NCBI GenBank assembly: GCA_945952175.1 | Contig: CAMFHW010000002.1 | Span: 1-28,938, forward strand | From: an uncultured Phenylobacterium sp. | Lineage (GTDB): Bacteria > Pseudomonadota > Alphaproteobacteria > Caulobacterales > Caulobacteraceae | Reading direction: 5' to 3' | DNA length: 28,938 nucleotides | Shown here: positions 8,286 to 15,677 of the stretch, in pieces | How positions within the stretch are numbered: the stretch's first letter is position 1 | Layout of the letters: every line of letters starts with the position of its first letter | Notes under the pieces: model-generated | The model's input: only the letters and a program-made list of their open reading frames with translations | The model's database searches: none | Told to the model about the DNA's origin: nothing | Made by a program: the position numbers and the translations under genes

Positions 8286-9260
8286 ATGTCCCCCCTTCCC
8301 CGTTCGCCGGTCCTTGCCGCCTGGGGCGCCGGCGTCGACTCGACCGCCATGCTCATCGAGCTGATCGCGCGGGGCGAGCCGGTCGACCAGGTCCTGTTCG
8401 CCGACGTCGGGGCCGAGAAGGCCGAGACCCTGGCCTTCGTGCCGGTGTTCCGCGCCTGGCTCGCCGACCACGGCGTGCCCTCCGAGGTGGTCCGCTACGC
8501 GCCGAAGAACTTCAAGAACTGGCCGCCCTATCGGACCCTGACCGAGAACCTGCTGACCAACGGCACACTGCCGGGCATCGCCTTCGGGCGCGGCACCTGT
8601 TCGCAGAAGTGGAAGGCCGCCCCGCAGCACGCCTGGGCCAAGCGCTGGCCGCCCGCCCAGGCCGCCTGGGCGGCCGGGCGCAAGGTGGTCAAGCTGATCG
8701 GCTATGACGCCGGGCCGGCGGACGACCGCCGGTTCCGCGTCGCCCAGGCGCTCGACGATCCCCTCTACGCGCATCGCTACCCGCTGCGGGAATGGGGGTG
8801 GACTCGGCCCGACAGCGTCGCGCGCATCCGCCGCGCGGGCCTGCCGGTTCCGGTGAAGAGCGCCTGCTTCTTCTGCACGGCGGCGCGGCCCGCGGAGATC
8901 CGCGCGCTGCCCGGCGAGCAACTCCGGCAGATCGTCTTGATCGAGGCGAGGGCCCGGCCGCGCCTGCGCAATGTCGAGGGGCTGTGGCGCACGGCGGTCA
9001 AGGGCGCCCGGGGCGCCGAGCCCCGCCCTGGATCGATGACCGCCTTCATCCGGCAGGAGGGGCTGCTCGACGCCGAGGAGATCGAGGCGATCAGCGAGGC
9101 GGCCCCGCGTAGCCTGACCCGCTGGCAGGCGGCCGTCGCCGGCGCGGCGGATCGGCCGGAGCTGCGACGCTGGCTGACCGTGTTCGACGCCTTCGCCGGC
9201 CGGACGGCCGGGCTCGACGCCGCCCCGGGTCTCTACGACGGCCTGGAGGCCCGGCCATGA
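8286..9260 (+). CDS. PAPS-reductase-like PP-loop enzyme, first of two
   Basis: A 324-residue member of the adenine nucleotide alpha-hydrolase superfamily. The PP-loop is GAGVDST at residues 14-20, a variant of SGGxDS that binds and activates ATP. Cysteines sit in two conserved-looking clusters: C105 in GRGTCSQKWK, and C194 and C197 in KSACFFCTA. This layout recalls PAPS-reductase-like proteins that carry an iron-sulfur cluster, such as DndC of DNA phosphorothioation. The ATG at 8286 is preferred over a GTG at 8271 because GGAGG lies just upstream of it. The stop overlaps the next gene's start by four bases, so the pair is co-translated. The real substrate is unknown; modification of DNA or RNA, rather than sulfate assimilation, is inferred from the setting. 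Confidence 0.85.
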   Translation: MSPLPRSPVLAAWGAGVDSTAMLIELIARGEPVDQVLFADVGAEKAETLAFVPVFRAWLADHGVPSEVVRYAPKNFKNWPPYRTLTENLLTNGTLPGIAFGRGTCSQKWKAAPQHAWAKRWPPAQAAWAAGRKVVKLIGYDAGPADDRRFRVAQALDDPLYAHRYPLREWGWTRPDSVARIRRAGLPVPVKSACFFCTAARPAEIRALPGEQLRQIVLIEARARPRLRNVEGLWRTAVKGARGAEPRPGSMTAFIRQEGLLDAEEIEAISEAAPRSLTRWQAAVAGAADRPELRRWLTVFDAFAGRTAGLDAAPGLYDGLEARP

Positions 9261-10219
9261 ATCGGGTCGATCCCTGCGCTTACGACCGGGTGGTGATCGC
9301 CTTCAGCGGCGGCAAGGACAGCCTCGGCGCCCTGCTCTACCTGCTCGACCTCGGCGTCGCGCCCAAGGCGATCGAGCTGCATCACCACCTGGTCGATGGT
9401 CGGGGGCCGGTCCTGATGGACTGGCCGATCACGCCGGCCTATGTGGCGGCGCTGGCCGACCACTTTGGGCTCGCCCTGTTCCATTCGTGGCGCGACGGGG
9501 GCTTCCGCCAGGAGATGGATCGCGACGGCGTGCCGACCGCCCGAATCCTGTTCGAGCAAGCGGGCGCGCCGCTCGGCCGCGCGGGTGGCGCGGGCCCGCC
9601 CGGCGTGCGGCGGCGCTTCCCGCAGGTCTCGGCCGACCTGTCGGTGCGCTGGTGCAGCCCGGCGCTGAAGATCGACGTCCTGGCCGCCGCCCTTCGCGGC
9701 CAGACCCGGTTCGAGACCGGGCGCACCCTGGTCGTCACCGGCGAACGGGCCGAGGAAAGCCCGGCGCGGGCTCGCTACCGGCCATTCGAGCCGCATCGCA
9801 CCGACAGCGGCCGTCGCCGGGTCGATCACTGGCGACCCGTTCTCGACTGGACGGAGACCCGGGTATGGGACCGGATCGCGGCGGCGATGATCCGCCCGCA
9901 CCCGGCCTATAGCCTGGGCTGGTCGCGGCTGAGCTGCCGCTGCTGCATCTTCGGCTCGCCGGCCCAGTGGGCGACGATCCGGGTGCTCTACCCCGCGATC
10001 TTCGCCGAGATCGCCGCGCGCGAGGCGGCGTCGGGCCGCACGATCCAGCGGGCCGCGAGCGTGGTCGCGCTCGCCAACCGGGGCGTCCCCCACCCTGCCG
10101 CCCTGGCCCAGCCCGAGCTGGCCGCCCTGGCCGCCGGCGAGGCCTGGACCCTGCCGGTGATCGCGCGGCCTTGGGCGCTGCCGGCGGGCGCCTTCGGGGA
10201 GTCCGCCGGGCCCAGCTGA
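9257..10219 (+). CDS. PAPS-reductase-like PP-loop enzyme, second of two
   Basis: A 320-residue protein with a canonical PP-loop, IAFSGGKDS (residues 14-22), followed by a CysH-type core. Further marks are RWCSPALK (C133), VVTGERAEESPARA near 160-172, which matches the GxRxxES motif of PAPS-reductase-like enzymes, and a cysteine cluster SCRCCIFG (C227, C229, C230). The four cysteines could hold an iron-sulfur cluster, as known for DndC; that is inference. It overlaps the upstream PP-loop gene by ATGA, and the two proteins differ in sequence, so they may form a heteromer or act in sequence. No other dnd genes are present in the window, so classic phosphorothioation is not supported. Confidence 0.88.
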   Translation: MNRVDPCAYDRVVIAFSGGKDSLGALLYLLDLGVAPKAIELHHHLVDGRGPVLMDWPITPAYVAALADHFGLALFHSWRDGGFRQEMDRDGVPTARILFEQAGAPLGRAGGAGPPGVRRRFPQVSADLSVRWCSPALKIDVLAAALRGQTRFETGRTLVVTGERAEESPARARYRPFEPHRTDSGRRRVDHWRPVLDWTETRVWDRIAAAMIRPHPAYSLGWSRLSCRCCIFGSPAQWATIRVLYPAIFAEIAAREAASGRTIQRAASVVALANRGVPHPAALAQPELAALAAGEAWTLPVIARPWALPAGAFGESAGPS

Positions 10220-10289
10220 GAGGGGGAGCGAGGAACCGCGGGGGCAAGCCCAGCGGGGAACGGTCCCGGCTGGGCGCAGGAGCCTTGCC
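10220..10289 (+). promoter_or_regulatory. Structured leader, family 1 (copy C)
   Basis: It contains GGGCAAGCCC, matching the GGGCGAGCC core of the other copies. Before the ATG a two-part hairpin pairs GGC 10268-10270 with GCC 10287-10289 and GGC 10273-10275 with GCC 10282-10284. The loop GCAGGA holds the Shine-Dalgarno. Confidence 0.5.
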
Positions 10290-10796
10290 ATGCCGCAATC
10301 CCCTCGTTCGCCGCGCGTTTCCCGCCGGCGCTTCCTGGCCGTCGCGCCGACGGCCCTGGTGGCGGAAGCCGCCGCCGCCGCGCCGCGCCCGCTCCCTGAG
10401 CTCGCCCATGCCTGGATCGAGGCCCGCGGCCTGGCGCGGAGCCTTCTGCTGCGCTGGCAGGACCTGGAGAAGGAGGTTCTGCAGCGCACCGGCTCGCTCG
10501 ATTTCCGGGCGGCGGCGGGCAAGCAGGACGCCGCCGCCCTGGAGATGATCGCCATCGACGCGCGTTTGCCGGCCCTGTTCGAGGCCGAGGCGGCGGCCGC
10601 CGCCGTCATCGCCGCCCGCCCCTGCCGGTCTGCGGCCGATGCGCTGGCCAAGCTTGAGGTGGGCATGTCGATCCTCGGGGCCGAGGATACGGATGCGACC
10701 GCCTGGGCCCTGCTGCGGGCCGGCTACGACCACCTCGCCGGCGTGCTGACGGACGAAGGCGGCGCCACACCCGGCAAGCCCTCCGGACGGTCGTAG
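10290..10796 (+). CDS. Hypothetical protein with twin-arginine-like N-terminus
   Basis: The N-terminus reads RVSRRRFLAVAPTALVAEAAAAA, which fits a Tat signal (SRRRFL followed by an alanine-rich hydrophobic stretch and an AAAA cleavage region). The mature part is helical, alanine- and leucine-rich, 168 residues in all with the leader, and has no cofactor motif that would explain Tat export. I do not recognise the family. Similar Tat-annotated small proteins occur on alphaproteobacterial mobile elements. The hydrophobic part of the signal is weak, so cytoplasmic location remains possible. It follows the PP-loop pair but has its own leader copy, which suggests separate control. Confidence 0.7.
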   Translation: MPQSPRSPRVSRRRFLAVAPTALVAEAAAAAPRPLPELAHAWIEARGLARSLLLRWQDLEKEVLQRTGSLDFRAAAGKQDAAALEMIAIDARLPALFEAEAAAAAVIAARPCRSAADALAKLEVGMSILGAEDTDATAWALLRAGYDHLAGVLTDEGGATPGKPSGRS

Positions 10797-10811
10797 GGCT
10801 CAGGATCGCGC

Positions 10812-10884
10812 CGGAGGCGGAGGGAGGTCCGGGCGGGGTGAGCCCGCCGGGGAATAGGTCTTCGGCCGGCGCAGGAGCCCAGCC
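10812..10884 (+). promoter_or_regulatory. Structured leader, family 1 (copy D)
   Basis: A hairpin at 10832-10848 pairs GGCGGG with CCCGCC around the loop GTGAG. Before ATG 10885 the same two-part hairpin as copy C appears: GGC 10864-10866 with GCC 10882-10884, and GGC 10868-10870 with GCC 10877-10879. The loop GCAGGA carries the ribosome site. Confidence 0.55.
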
Positions 10885-11424
10885 ATGCCGACCTCCCCTC
10901 TTGCTGACACCGCGTCACCCGACCCGCACGACTTGCGAACCTTCCAGGTCGTCGCCGCCCGGGATGTCCCGGTCTACGGAGCCTTCACCGTCGAGACGGC
11001 CGATCCCGACGCGGCCCTGGCCCAGGCCAAGGCCATGCTGATCTCGGATGCGGCGATGCTGAACGAGGCCGAGCCCGAAAGCACCCACAGCCTGCGGATC
11101 ATCGCCCTGCAGGAGGACGACCAGGATCCCCTCTTCGCGGATGTGGCGCTCGATCCGGACGCGCCGCTGTGGCCAGGTCCGGCGTTCCGGGCGGCGGTGC
11201 TGGCGACCACAGCGTCGCTCGCCCAGTTGGTCGCCTCGCTCGGCGAGGCCGAGGCCTATCCGAACGATCTTGATCGGCTCGCCGCCAACCTTCGCCTGCT
11301 CCACCTCGATTGTGACGGCGCGGCCGTCCTGGCGGCGGCCCGGAGCACCCAAGCGCCCGAAGCCTGGGTGGAGCAGGTCATGCAGTGGGCCTGGGCCCAG
11401 ACCGACGTCGGGGGCGGGAAGTGA
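10885..11424 (+). CDS. Hypothetical protein, 179 aa
   Basis: I do not recognise this protein. It is acidic and soluble. The N-terminal half (FQVVAARDVPVYGAFTVETA, then ALAQAKAMLI) looks like a small alpha/beta domain, and the C-terminal half (PNDLDRLAANLRLLHLDCDG, then WVEQVMQWAWAQ) is helical. No catalytic motif is visible. The start ATG 10885 has GGAG nine bases upstream inside the leader hairpin loop. Its stop overlaps the GTG start of the next small gene, so the two form a coupled pair. A role tied to the neighbouring modification genes can only be guessed from position. Confidence 0.7.
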   Translation: MPTSPLADTASPDPHDLRTFQVVAARDVPVYGAFTVETADPDAALAQAKAMLISDAAMLNEAEPESTHSLRIIALQEDDQDPLFADVALDPDAPLWPGPAFRAAVLATTASLAQLVASLGEAEAYPNDLDRLAANLRLLHLDCDGAAVLAAARSTQAPEAWVEQVMQWAWAQTDVGGGK

Positions 11425-11735
11425 CCCGGACCGACCCGCGCCTGCGGCGTCAGATCGCCAATCCCGTGCTGGGCCTTCCGGCCGCCCGAGCCCTCAGCGA
11501 TCTCGATCCTCGCGCGCGAGCGGCGCTGGCCGAGGTCCTGGCCGATCTCGGCACCGACGCCGCCGCGCGCGCTCAGCGCAGCTGGGCTCAGAACAAGGGG
11601 ATCATGGCCGCCTACTGGAAGGCGGTCAGCGTCTACGCCCGGCACATCCGCCGGGTCTTGGTCGCCGCCGACCGCGAGGGGCGCGGCGGTCGTAGCCGTG
11701 AGGCTGCTCGGCCAAGGCTCCCTGCGGCGGCGTAA
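11421..11735 (+). CDS. Small conserved hypothetical protein, 104 aa
   Basis: The start is the GTG at 11421, which overlaps the previous stop (GTGA). The protein opens TRTDPRLRRQIANPVLGLPA and continues with helices containing ARAALAEVLADLGTDAAAR and AQRSWAQNKGIMAAYWKAVS. It is basic at both ends and probably a small helical protein that binds a nucleic acid or a partner, but I see no known motif. Genes of this shape occur in similar plasmid blocks. Translational coupling to the 179-residue protein suggests they act together. Confidence 0.65.
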   Translation: MTRTDPRLRRQIANPVLGLPAARALSDLDPRARAALAEVLADLGTDAAARAQRSWAQNKGIMAAYWKAVSVYARHIRRVLVAADREGRGGRSREAARPRLPAAA

Positions 11736-11799
11736 GCGGCCGGCGTGGGGAAAGGAGGAGGAAGGGAGCGGACGGGCGTTCCCAGCAGAGGAGGCCCAG

Positions 11800-12126
11800 A
11801 TGCCCCACTCCCCCGTCACCACCACCCTCATCGTCACCTGGCGCAGCGAGAACTACGGCCGCTTCGACGGTGCGCGTAGCGCCTTCCGCCTTTACGACAC
11901 CGTCGATCTGGACGACGTCGCCGTCGCCCGGATCCATACCGCAGCCACCAAGGCCGGGTACTTCTGGGAGGCCGGCCGGTGCGCCTGGATCGCCTGGGCG
12001 GACAGCGCGCGCGGGCGCTTCATCGCCGGCCTGGAGGCCCTCGGCTATGCCGTCGAGCACGCCGGCAGCTGGCGAGGCCCGGACGATCCGAAGGCGCCTC
12101 CCGCCTCCGATCCGGAGGCGCGGTGA
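11800..12126 (+). CDS. Hypothetical protein, 108 aa, coupled to DNA methyltransferase
   Basis: The start ATG 11800 is preceded by AGGAGG. The protein has beta strands early (TTTLIVTWRSENYGRF) and an aromatic-rich middle (AGYFWEAGRCAWIAWADSAR), and ends in a proline- and acid-rich tail. I do not recognise a family. The stop overlaps the methyltransferase start by one base (TGATG), so translation is coupled. It may be an accessory or control protein for the methyltransferase; that is inferred from coupling alone. The 60 bases upstream carry GGAGGAAGGG, as in other family 1 leaders, but the GCGAG hairpin is not obvious. Confidence 0.7.
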   Translation: MPHSPVTTTLIVTWRSENYGRFDGARSAFRLYDTVDLDDVAVARIHTAATKAGYFWEAGRCAWIAWADSARGRFIAGLEALGYAVEHAGSWRGPDDPKAPPASDPEAR

Positions 12127-14090
12127 TGGCGAAGAAGATTCTCGTCGCCGACCTGCTGTGCGGCGCCGGCGGTTCGACCGAGGGCTGCGAGCGCGCCCTC
12201 CTCGAGCTGGGATTCAGCCTCGACGAGATCGAGTTCGTCGCGGTCAACCACTGGCCGACGGCGATCCAGTCCCATGCCATCAACCACCCCCGCGCCCGGC
12301 ACTACGTGCAGGACATCGCCACGGTGCGCCCGCACCTGCTGGTCCCCGAGGGTTACCTCGACCTCCTGATGGCGTCGCCGACCTGCACGCACCACTCCAA
12401 TGCGCGGGGCGGCAAGCCCACCTCCGACCAGCAGCGGAGCGACCCCTGGCACATCATCACCTGGCTGACCGAGCTTCGGGTCAAGCGCCTGATCATCGAG
12501 AACGTCTGGGAGTTCATCAAATGGGGCCCGGTCGACCGGCGGACCGGCCGGCCGATCAAGCGGCGTGAGGGCGAATACTTCTGGGCCTGGATCAGCGCCA
12601 TCAAGGCGCTGGGCTTCACCCAGATCGAGTGGCGCAAGCTGAACGCGGCCGACTACGGCGACGCCACCACGCGCCAGCGGTTCATCCTGATGGCCCGCAG
12701 CGACCGCAGGCCAGTCCAGTTCCCGGCCGCGACCCACGCCCGCAGGCCCAACGGCGCCGACCTGTTCGCCACGCTGCAGCCGTGGCGGCCGGCGCGCGAG
12801 ATCATCGACTGGAACCTCAAGGGCCGGTCGATCTTCAACCGGGACAAGCCGCTGGCGGCCAAGACCCTGGAGCGCATCTGGGCCGGGGCGGTCAAGCACC
12901 GCTGGCCCGAGCCCTTCCTGGTCATCCTGCGTAACCACATGGCCAGTCAGGGCCTGGACGTGCCCATCCCGGCGATCATGGCGAGCGGCACGCACATCGG
13001 CCTCGCCCAACCTCTCGTGGGGACCATGAAGGCTGGGTGCGATCCCCGGACCGCCGGCGAGCCCCTGCATAGCCCCACCACCCAGGGGAGTCTGTTCACC
13101 GCCGAGCCTTTGGTCATGAATGGGCGCAGGGGCGCCAAGGCCACGCCGGCCGGCCGGGCGCCGATTCCGACGCTCGACACAAAAGGCGGCGTCTGGGTGG
13201 TGGAGCCCTTCATCGCCAGCGTCGCCCACGGCGCCAGCGTGGGCGACGCCACGGCCGACAGCCGCCGGTGCAAGAGCGTGGACGATCCGCTCGGCACGGT
13301 TCACGCCGGCGGCGGCAAGTTCGCCGTGGTCGAGCCTTTCGTTCTGAGCCAGGGCGCGGGCGGCGTGGCGCGCCAGACCACCCAGCCGATCCCGGCGATC
13401 CCGACGCATGGCGCCCATGCGCTGATCTCGCCCTACTACAGCAACGGCTGGCAGCAGCAGTCCGGCGCGCCGCCGCCCTGCTACACCGTCGAGGACCCCG
13501 TCCCCCCGATCACGACGAAGGGCCGCTTCGGGGTGGTGGTCCCGGTCACCCAGAGCAGGCGCGGGAACACCGCCCGCTCGACCGAGGAACCCATCCCGAC
13601 GGCGCCGACCGCCAAGGGCGGCGAGTTCGCCATCGTGATGCCGGTGACCCATCACGACGGGTCCAACCGGGCGCGCGACGTCAATCAGGAGCCGATCCCG
13701 ACCCCGACCGGCGCCAACCGGGGCGAGCTGGCCTTCATCGCCGCCCAGTTCGGCGAACGGCCGGGCCAGGCGCCCAGGACCCACAGCCTCGACGCGCCCA
13801 CGCCGACCATCGCGGCCAGCGGCCACGTCAACCTGGTGGAGGGGGCCCTTGGGCTCGAGGGCTACGACATCCTGTTCCGGATGCTGGAGCCCCACGAGCT
13901 GGCGGCGGCCATGGGCTTTGACGGCGACGGTCGCCACTACACCTTCGTCGGCACCAAGACCGAGCAGATCAAGCAGATCGGCAACGCCGTCTCGGTGCGG
14001 AAGATGAAGGCCTGCGTCATGGCGCTGATGGCCGACGCCGTGCCGCGTCGTCGCACTTCGCAGCCCCCGGCGCTGGAGATCGCGGCGTGA
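12126..14090 (+). CDS. C5-cytosine DNA methyltransferase with repeated recognition region
   Basis: A 654-residue Dcm-type enzyme. Motif I is LVADLLCGAGGSTEGC at residues 7-21, and motif IV is MASPTCTHHS with the nucleophile C87, where PTC replaces the usual PC. Motif VI is ENVW at 125 and motif VIII is TRQRFILMARS. The last motifs, IKQIGNAVSV and RMLEPHELAAAMGF, are at the C-terminus. Between them lies an unusually long region (about residues 280-575) with six or seven diverged modules of roughly 40-50 residues. Each carries PIPT or similar, then TKGG or TANRGE-like turns, then VVEPF or VVVPV. This is the target-recognition region and is typical of phage-like orphan methyltransferases. No restriction enzyme is adjacent, so the likely role is protecting the element from host restriction. 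Confidence 0.93.
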   Translation: MAKKILVADLLCGAGGSTEGCERALLELGFSLDEIEFVAVNHWPTAIQSHAINHPRARHYVQDIATVRPHLLVPEGYLDLLMASPTCTHHSNARGGKPTSDQQRSDPWHIITWLTELRVKRLIIENVWEFIKWGPVDRRTGRPIKRREGEYFWAWISAIKALGFTQIEWRKLNAADYGDATTRQRFILMARSDRRPVQFPAATHARRPNGADLFATLQPWRPAREIIDWNLKGRSIFNRDKPLAAKTLERIWAGAVKHRWPEPFLVILRNHMASQGLDVPIPAIMASGTHIGLAQPLVGTMKAGCDPRTAGEPLHSPTTQGSLFTAEPLVMNGRRGAKATPAGRAPIPTLDTKGGVWVVEPFIASVAHGASVGDATADSRRCKSVDDPLGTVHAGGGKFAVVEPFVLSQGAGGVARQTTQPIPAIPTHGAHALISPYYSNGWQQQSGAPPPCYTVEDPVPPITTKGRFGVVVPVTQSRRGNTARSTEEPIPTAPTAKGGEFAIVMPVTHHDGSNRARDVNQEPIPTPTGANRGELAFIAAQFGERPGQAPRTHSLDAPTPTIAASGHVNLVEGALGLEGYDILFRMLEPHELAAAMGFDGDGRHYTFVGTKTEQIKQIGNAVSVRKMKACVMALMADAVPRRRTSQPPALEIAA

Positions 14091-14419
14091 ACCGCGACCG
14101 CTCGCCTGTTCATTGCCGGCGGCGAGGCTGCGGCAAGACTTGGCCGCGCGACCCGGCGCTGGAGGTCGCCTGCCCGACCTGCCAGGCGCCGATCGGCCGA
14201 GCCTGCACCCGGCCGTCCGAGCACCGGACCTGGGGCGGCGAGCCCCACGCGGAACGTGACATCGCCGCCGACCAGGGTGGCCACTATGGAGCGTGCCCCC
14301 TCGGTTGGTGTGGGTTGGGCAACAAGCGGCGTCGGCAGGAGGCGGCCGCCATGCCGCTGTTCGCGGCCGCTGACATGCCGCGCATGGATGAGCCGCCCAC
14401 CGACCCCGGCGCCGCGTGA
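14087..14419 (+). CDS. Small zinc-finger protein
   Basis: The start is the GTG at 14087, overlapping the methyltransferase stop by four bases. The 110-residue protein has a CX4C pair near the N-terminus (VHCRRRGCGK), then ACPTCQAPIGRACTRPSEH followed by PHAERDIAA. This is the pattern CPxCxAPxGxxCxxPSxxxHxxR seen in small phage and plasmid zinc-finger proteins. A second cysteine pair (GACPLGWCGLG) follows. It probably binds one or two zinc ions and may contact DNA. Coupling to the methyltransferase suggests a shared function, but no activity can be named. Confidence 0.72.
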   Translation: MNRDRSPVHCRRRGCGKTWPRDPALEVACPTCQAPIGRACTRPSEHRTWGGEPHAERDIAADQGGHYGACPLGWCGLGNKRRRQEAAAMPLFAAADMPRMDEPPTDPGAA

Positions 14420-14436
14420 TCCGGCGGGTTTACCCG

Positions 14437-14507
14437 AAAGGTGGAGGAAGGGCGGGGCCGGGCGAGCCGGCTGGGGAATGGGTCCTCGGCCGGCGTTGGA
14501 GCCGGCC
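14437..14507 (+). promoter_or_regulatory. Structured leader, family 1 (copy E), clearest copy
   Basis: It begins GGTGGAGGAAGGGCGGGG. Hairpin 1 is at 14457-14471 (GCCGG, loop GCGAG, CCGGC). Hairpin 2 is a perfect 7-bp stem, GGCCGGC 14488-14494 with GCCGGCC 14501-14507. Its loop GTTGGA contains the Shine-Dalgarno and its 3' arm ends at the base before ATG 14508. Confidence 0.6.
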
Positions 14508-14879
14508 ATGCCCTACCCCTTCCCGCCCTGCCGCGGATCCGCCTCGCCCTGGGGTGCGATCCAGACGGTTACGCCGCTCGGGCCCGATGCGATCGCGGTC
14601 TCGACCGCCTCGCATGGCGGCCTGCGCGTTTCGCCGGATGCGCTGGCGCGCATGCCCGCGGCGACCCGCCAGACCCCGTACAGCGCGAACGGCTGGTTCG
14701 AGGAGGATTGCGACTGGGCCCTGCCCTATCTGGCTCTGGGCCTCGACGCCTTCGAGCCCGACGCCGCGCGCGGCGCCGAGGTGTGGGCGGCGGCGGTCCG
14801 GACGGTCCAGCTCTACCATCCGCAGCACGCCGAGCTGCTGGGCGTGCCCAGCCCGTCCGGAGGCCGGGCCGATGGCTGA
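14508..14879 (+). CDS. DUF7007-like protein, 123 aa
   Basis: The protein contains WGAIQTVTPLGPDAIAVSTA, HGGLRVSPDALARMPAA and a central GWFEEDCDWALPYLALGL segment. I recall this pattern from DUF7007 proteins of alphaproteobacterial accessory elements. The fold is probably alpha/beta and soluble; no catalytic residues are known to me. The start at 14508 directly follows the leader hairpin. The last eight bases overlap the start of radC, so translation is coupled to it. Together with radC and the ArdB gene next door it forms an anti-restriction or early-transfer cluster by position, which is inference. Confidence 0.75.
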   Translation: MPYPFPPCRGSASPWGAIQTVTPLGPDAIAVSTASHGGLRVSPDALARMPAATRQTPYSANGWFEEDCDWALPYLALGLDAFEPDAARGAEVWAAAVRTVQLYHPQHAELLGVPSPSGGRADG

Positions 14880-15600
14880 GCAGGCGGACCTCTTCGCGCC
14901 CGGCCTGGCCGAGGCTACAAGCCTGTCGGTGATCGCGCCGGCGGCTGATGCCTGCGCTGAGCTCCGCTCGCGCTTTGCGGCGCACGGATTATCGGCCTTG
15001 GACGAGGGCGACACACTCGCCCTGATCCTGACCCGCTGCCTGCGCCCCGGCGCCAATGCGGTCTGCGCCGCCGACGCCCTCATGGGGCGGTTCGGCGGGG
15101 CGGCGCGGGTCTTCGGCGCGCCCGAGCCGGAGCTGGCCCGGGTGATCGGCCGGGATGCGGCCCGCGAGCTGACGTTGCTGCATGGCCTGCTATTGCGCCT
15201 GCTCGAGCACCCGTTGCGCCAGCGCACGCAGCTGGGCTCCCATGAGGCGGTGAAGACCTATCTGCGAGCCCGGCTCGGTGCCTTGCCCCGGGAGGTGTTC
15301 CACGTCCTCTTCCTCGACAAGCGCCACCAGCTGATCGCCGACGAACGCCTGGGCGTGGGGACCGTCGACCATGCGCCGGTCTACCCACGCGAGGTGGCGC
15401 GCCGGGCGCTGGAGCTGTCGGCGAGCGCGGTCCTGCTGGCCCATAACCATCCCTCCGGCGATCCGGCGCCGTCTCGGGCAGACATCGAGATGACCAAGCT
15501 GGTGGTCGAGGCGCTGCGGGTCCTGGGGATCGCGGTGCCCGACCACTTCATCGTCGCCGGCGACCAGGTGGCCAGCTTGCGGACCCAGGGGCTGATGTAG
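14872..15600 (+). CDS. radC: RadC family JAB/MPN-domain protein
   Basis: A 242-residue RadC homologue. The N-terminal half (about residues 45-110) carries the helix-hairpin-helix-like segment LALILTRCLRPGANAV and DALMGRFGGAARVF. The C-terminal half is the JAB1/MPN metalloprotease-like domain with the full motif HNHPSGDPAPSRAD (H191, H193, D204) and EVFHVLFLD before it (E142 as the possible catalytic acid). The metal site is intact. RadC proteins are very common on plasmids and genomic islands; the old repair role is not well supported and the true activity is unknown. The start at 14872 lies inside the previous gene. A leader copy follows the stop. Confidence 0.93.
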   Translation: MAEQADLFAPGLAEATSLSVIAPAADACAELRSRFAAHGLSALDEGDTLALILTRCLRPGANAVCAADALMGRFGGAARVFGAPEPELARVIGRDAARELTLLHGLLLRLLEHPLRQRTQLGSHEAVKTYLRARLGALPREVFHVLFLDKRHQLIADERLGVGTVDHAPVYPREVARRALELSASAVLLAHNHPSGDPAPSRADIEMTKLVVEALRVLGIAVPDHFIVAGDQVASLRTQGLM

Positions 15601-15605
15601 GCGTC

Positions 15606-15677
15606 GGGAGGCGGAGGAAGGGACCGGAGCGGGCGAGCGCTCCGGGATGGGCCCGGGCGCCGAAACGGAGTCTCGCC
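15606..15677 (+). promoter_or_regulatory. Structured leader, family 1 (copy F)
   Basis: It begins GGAGGCGGAGGAAGGGACCG. Hairpin 1 at 15626-15643 pairs GGAGCG with CGCTCC around loop GGCGAG. A GGCG segment can pair with CGCC just before ATG 15678, leaving the ribosome site CGGAG in the loop. Confidence 0.55.

Noticed and set aside
8286..10219. The PP-loop pair as a dnd or ssp phosphorothioation system
   Set aside because: No DndB, DndD, DndE or cysteine desulfurase is present; only the DndC-like fold and cysteine pattern are shared.
12045..13937. A 630-codon minus-strand frame opposite the DNA methyltransferase
   Set aside because: It is antisense to clear methyltransferase motifs, and its composition is that of a shadow frame.
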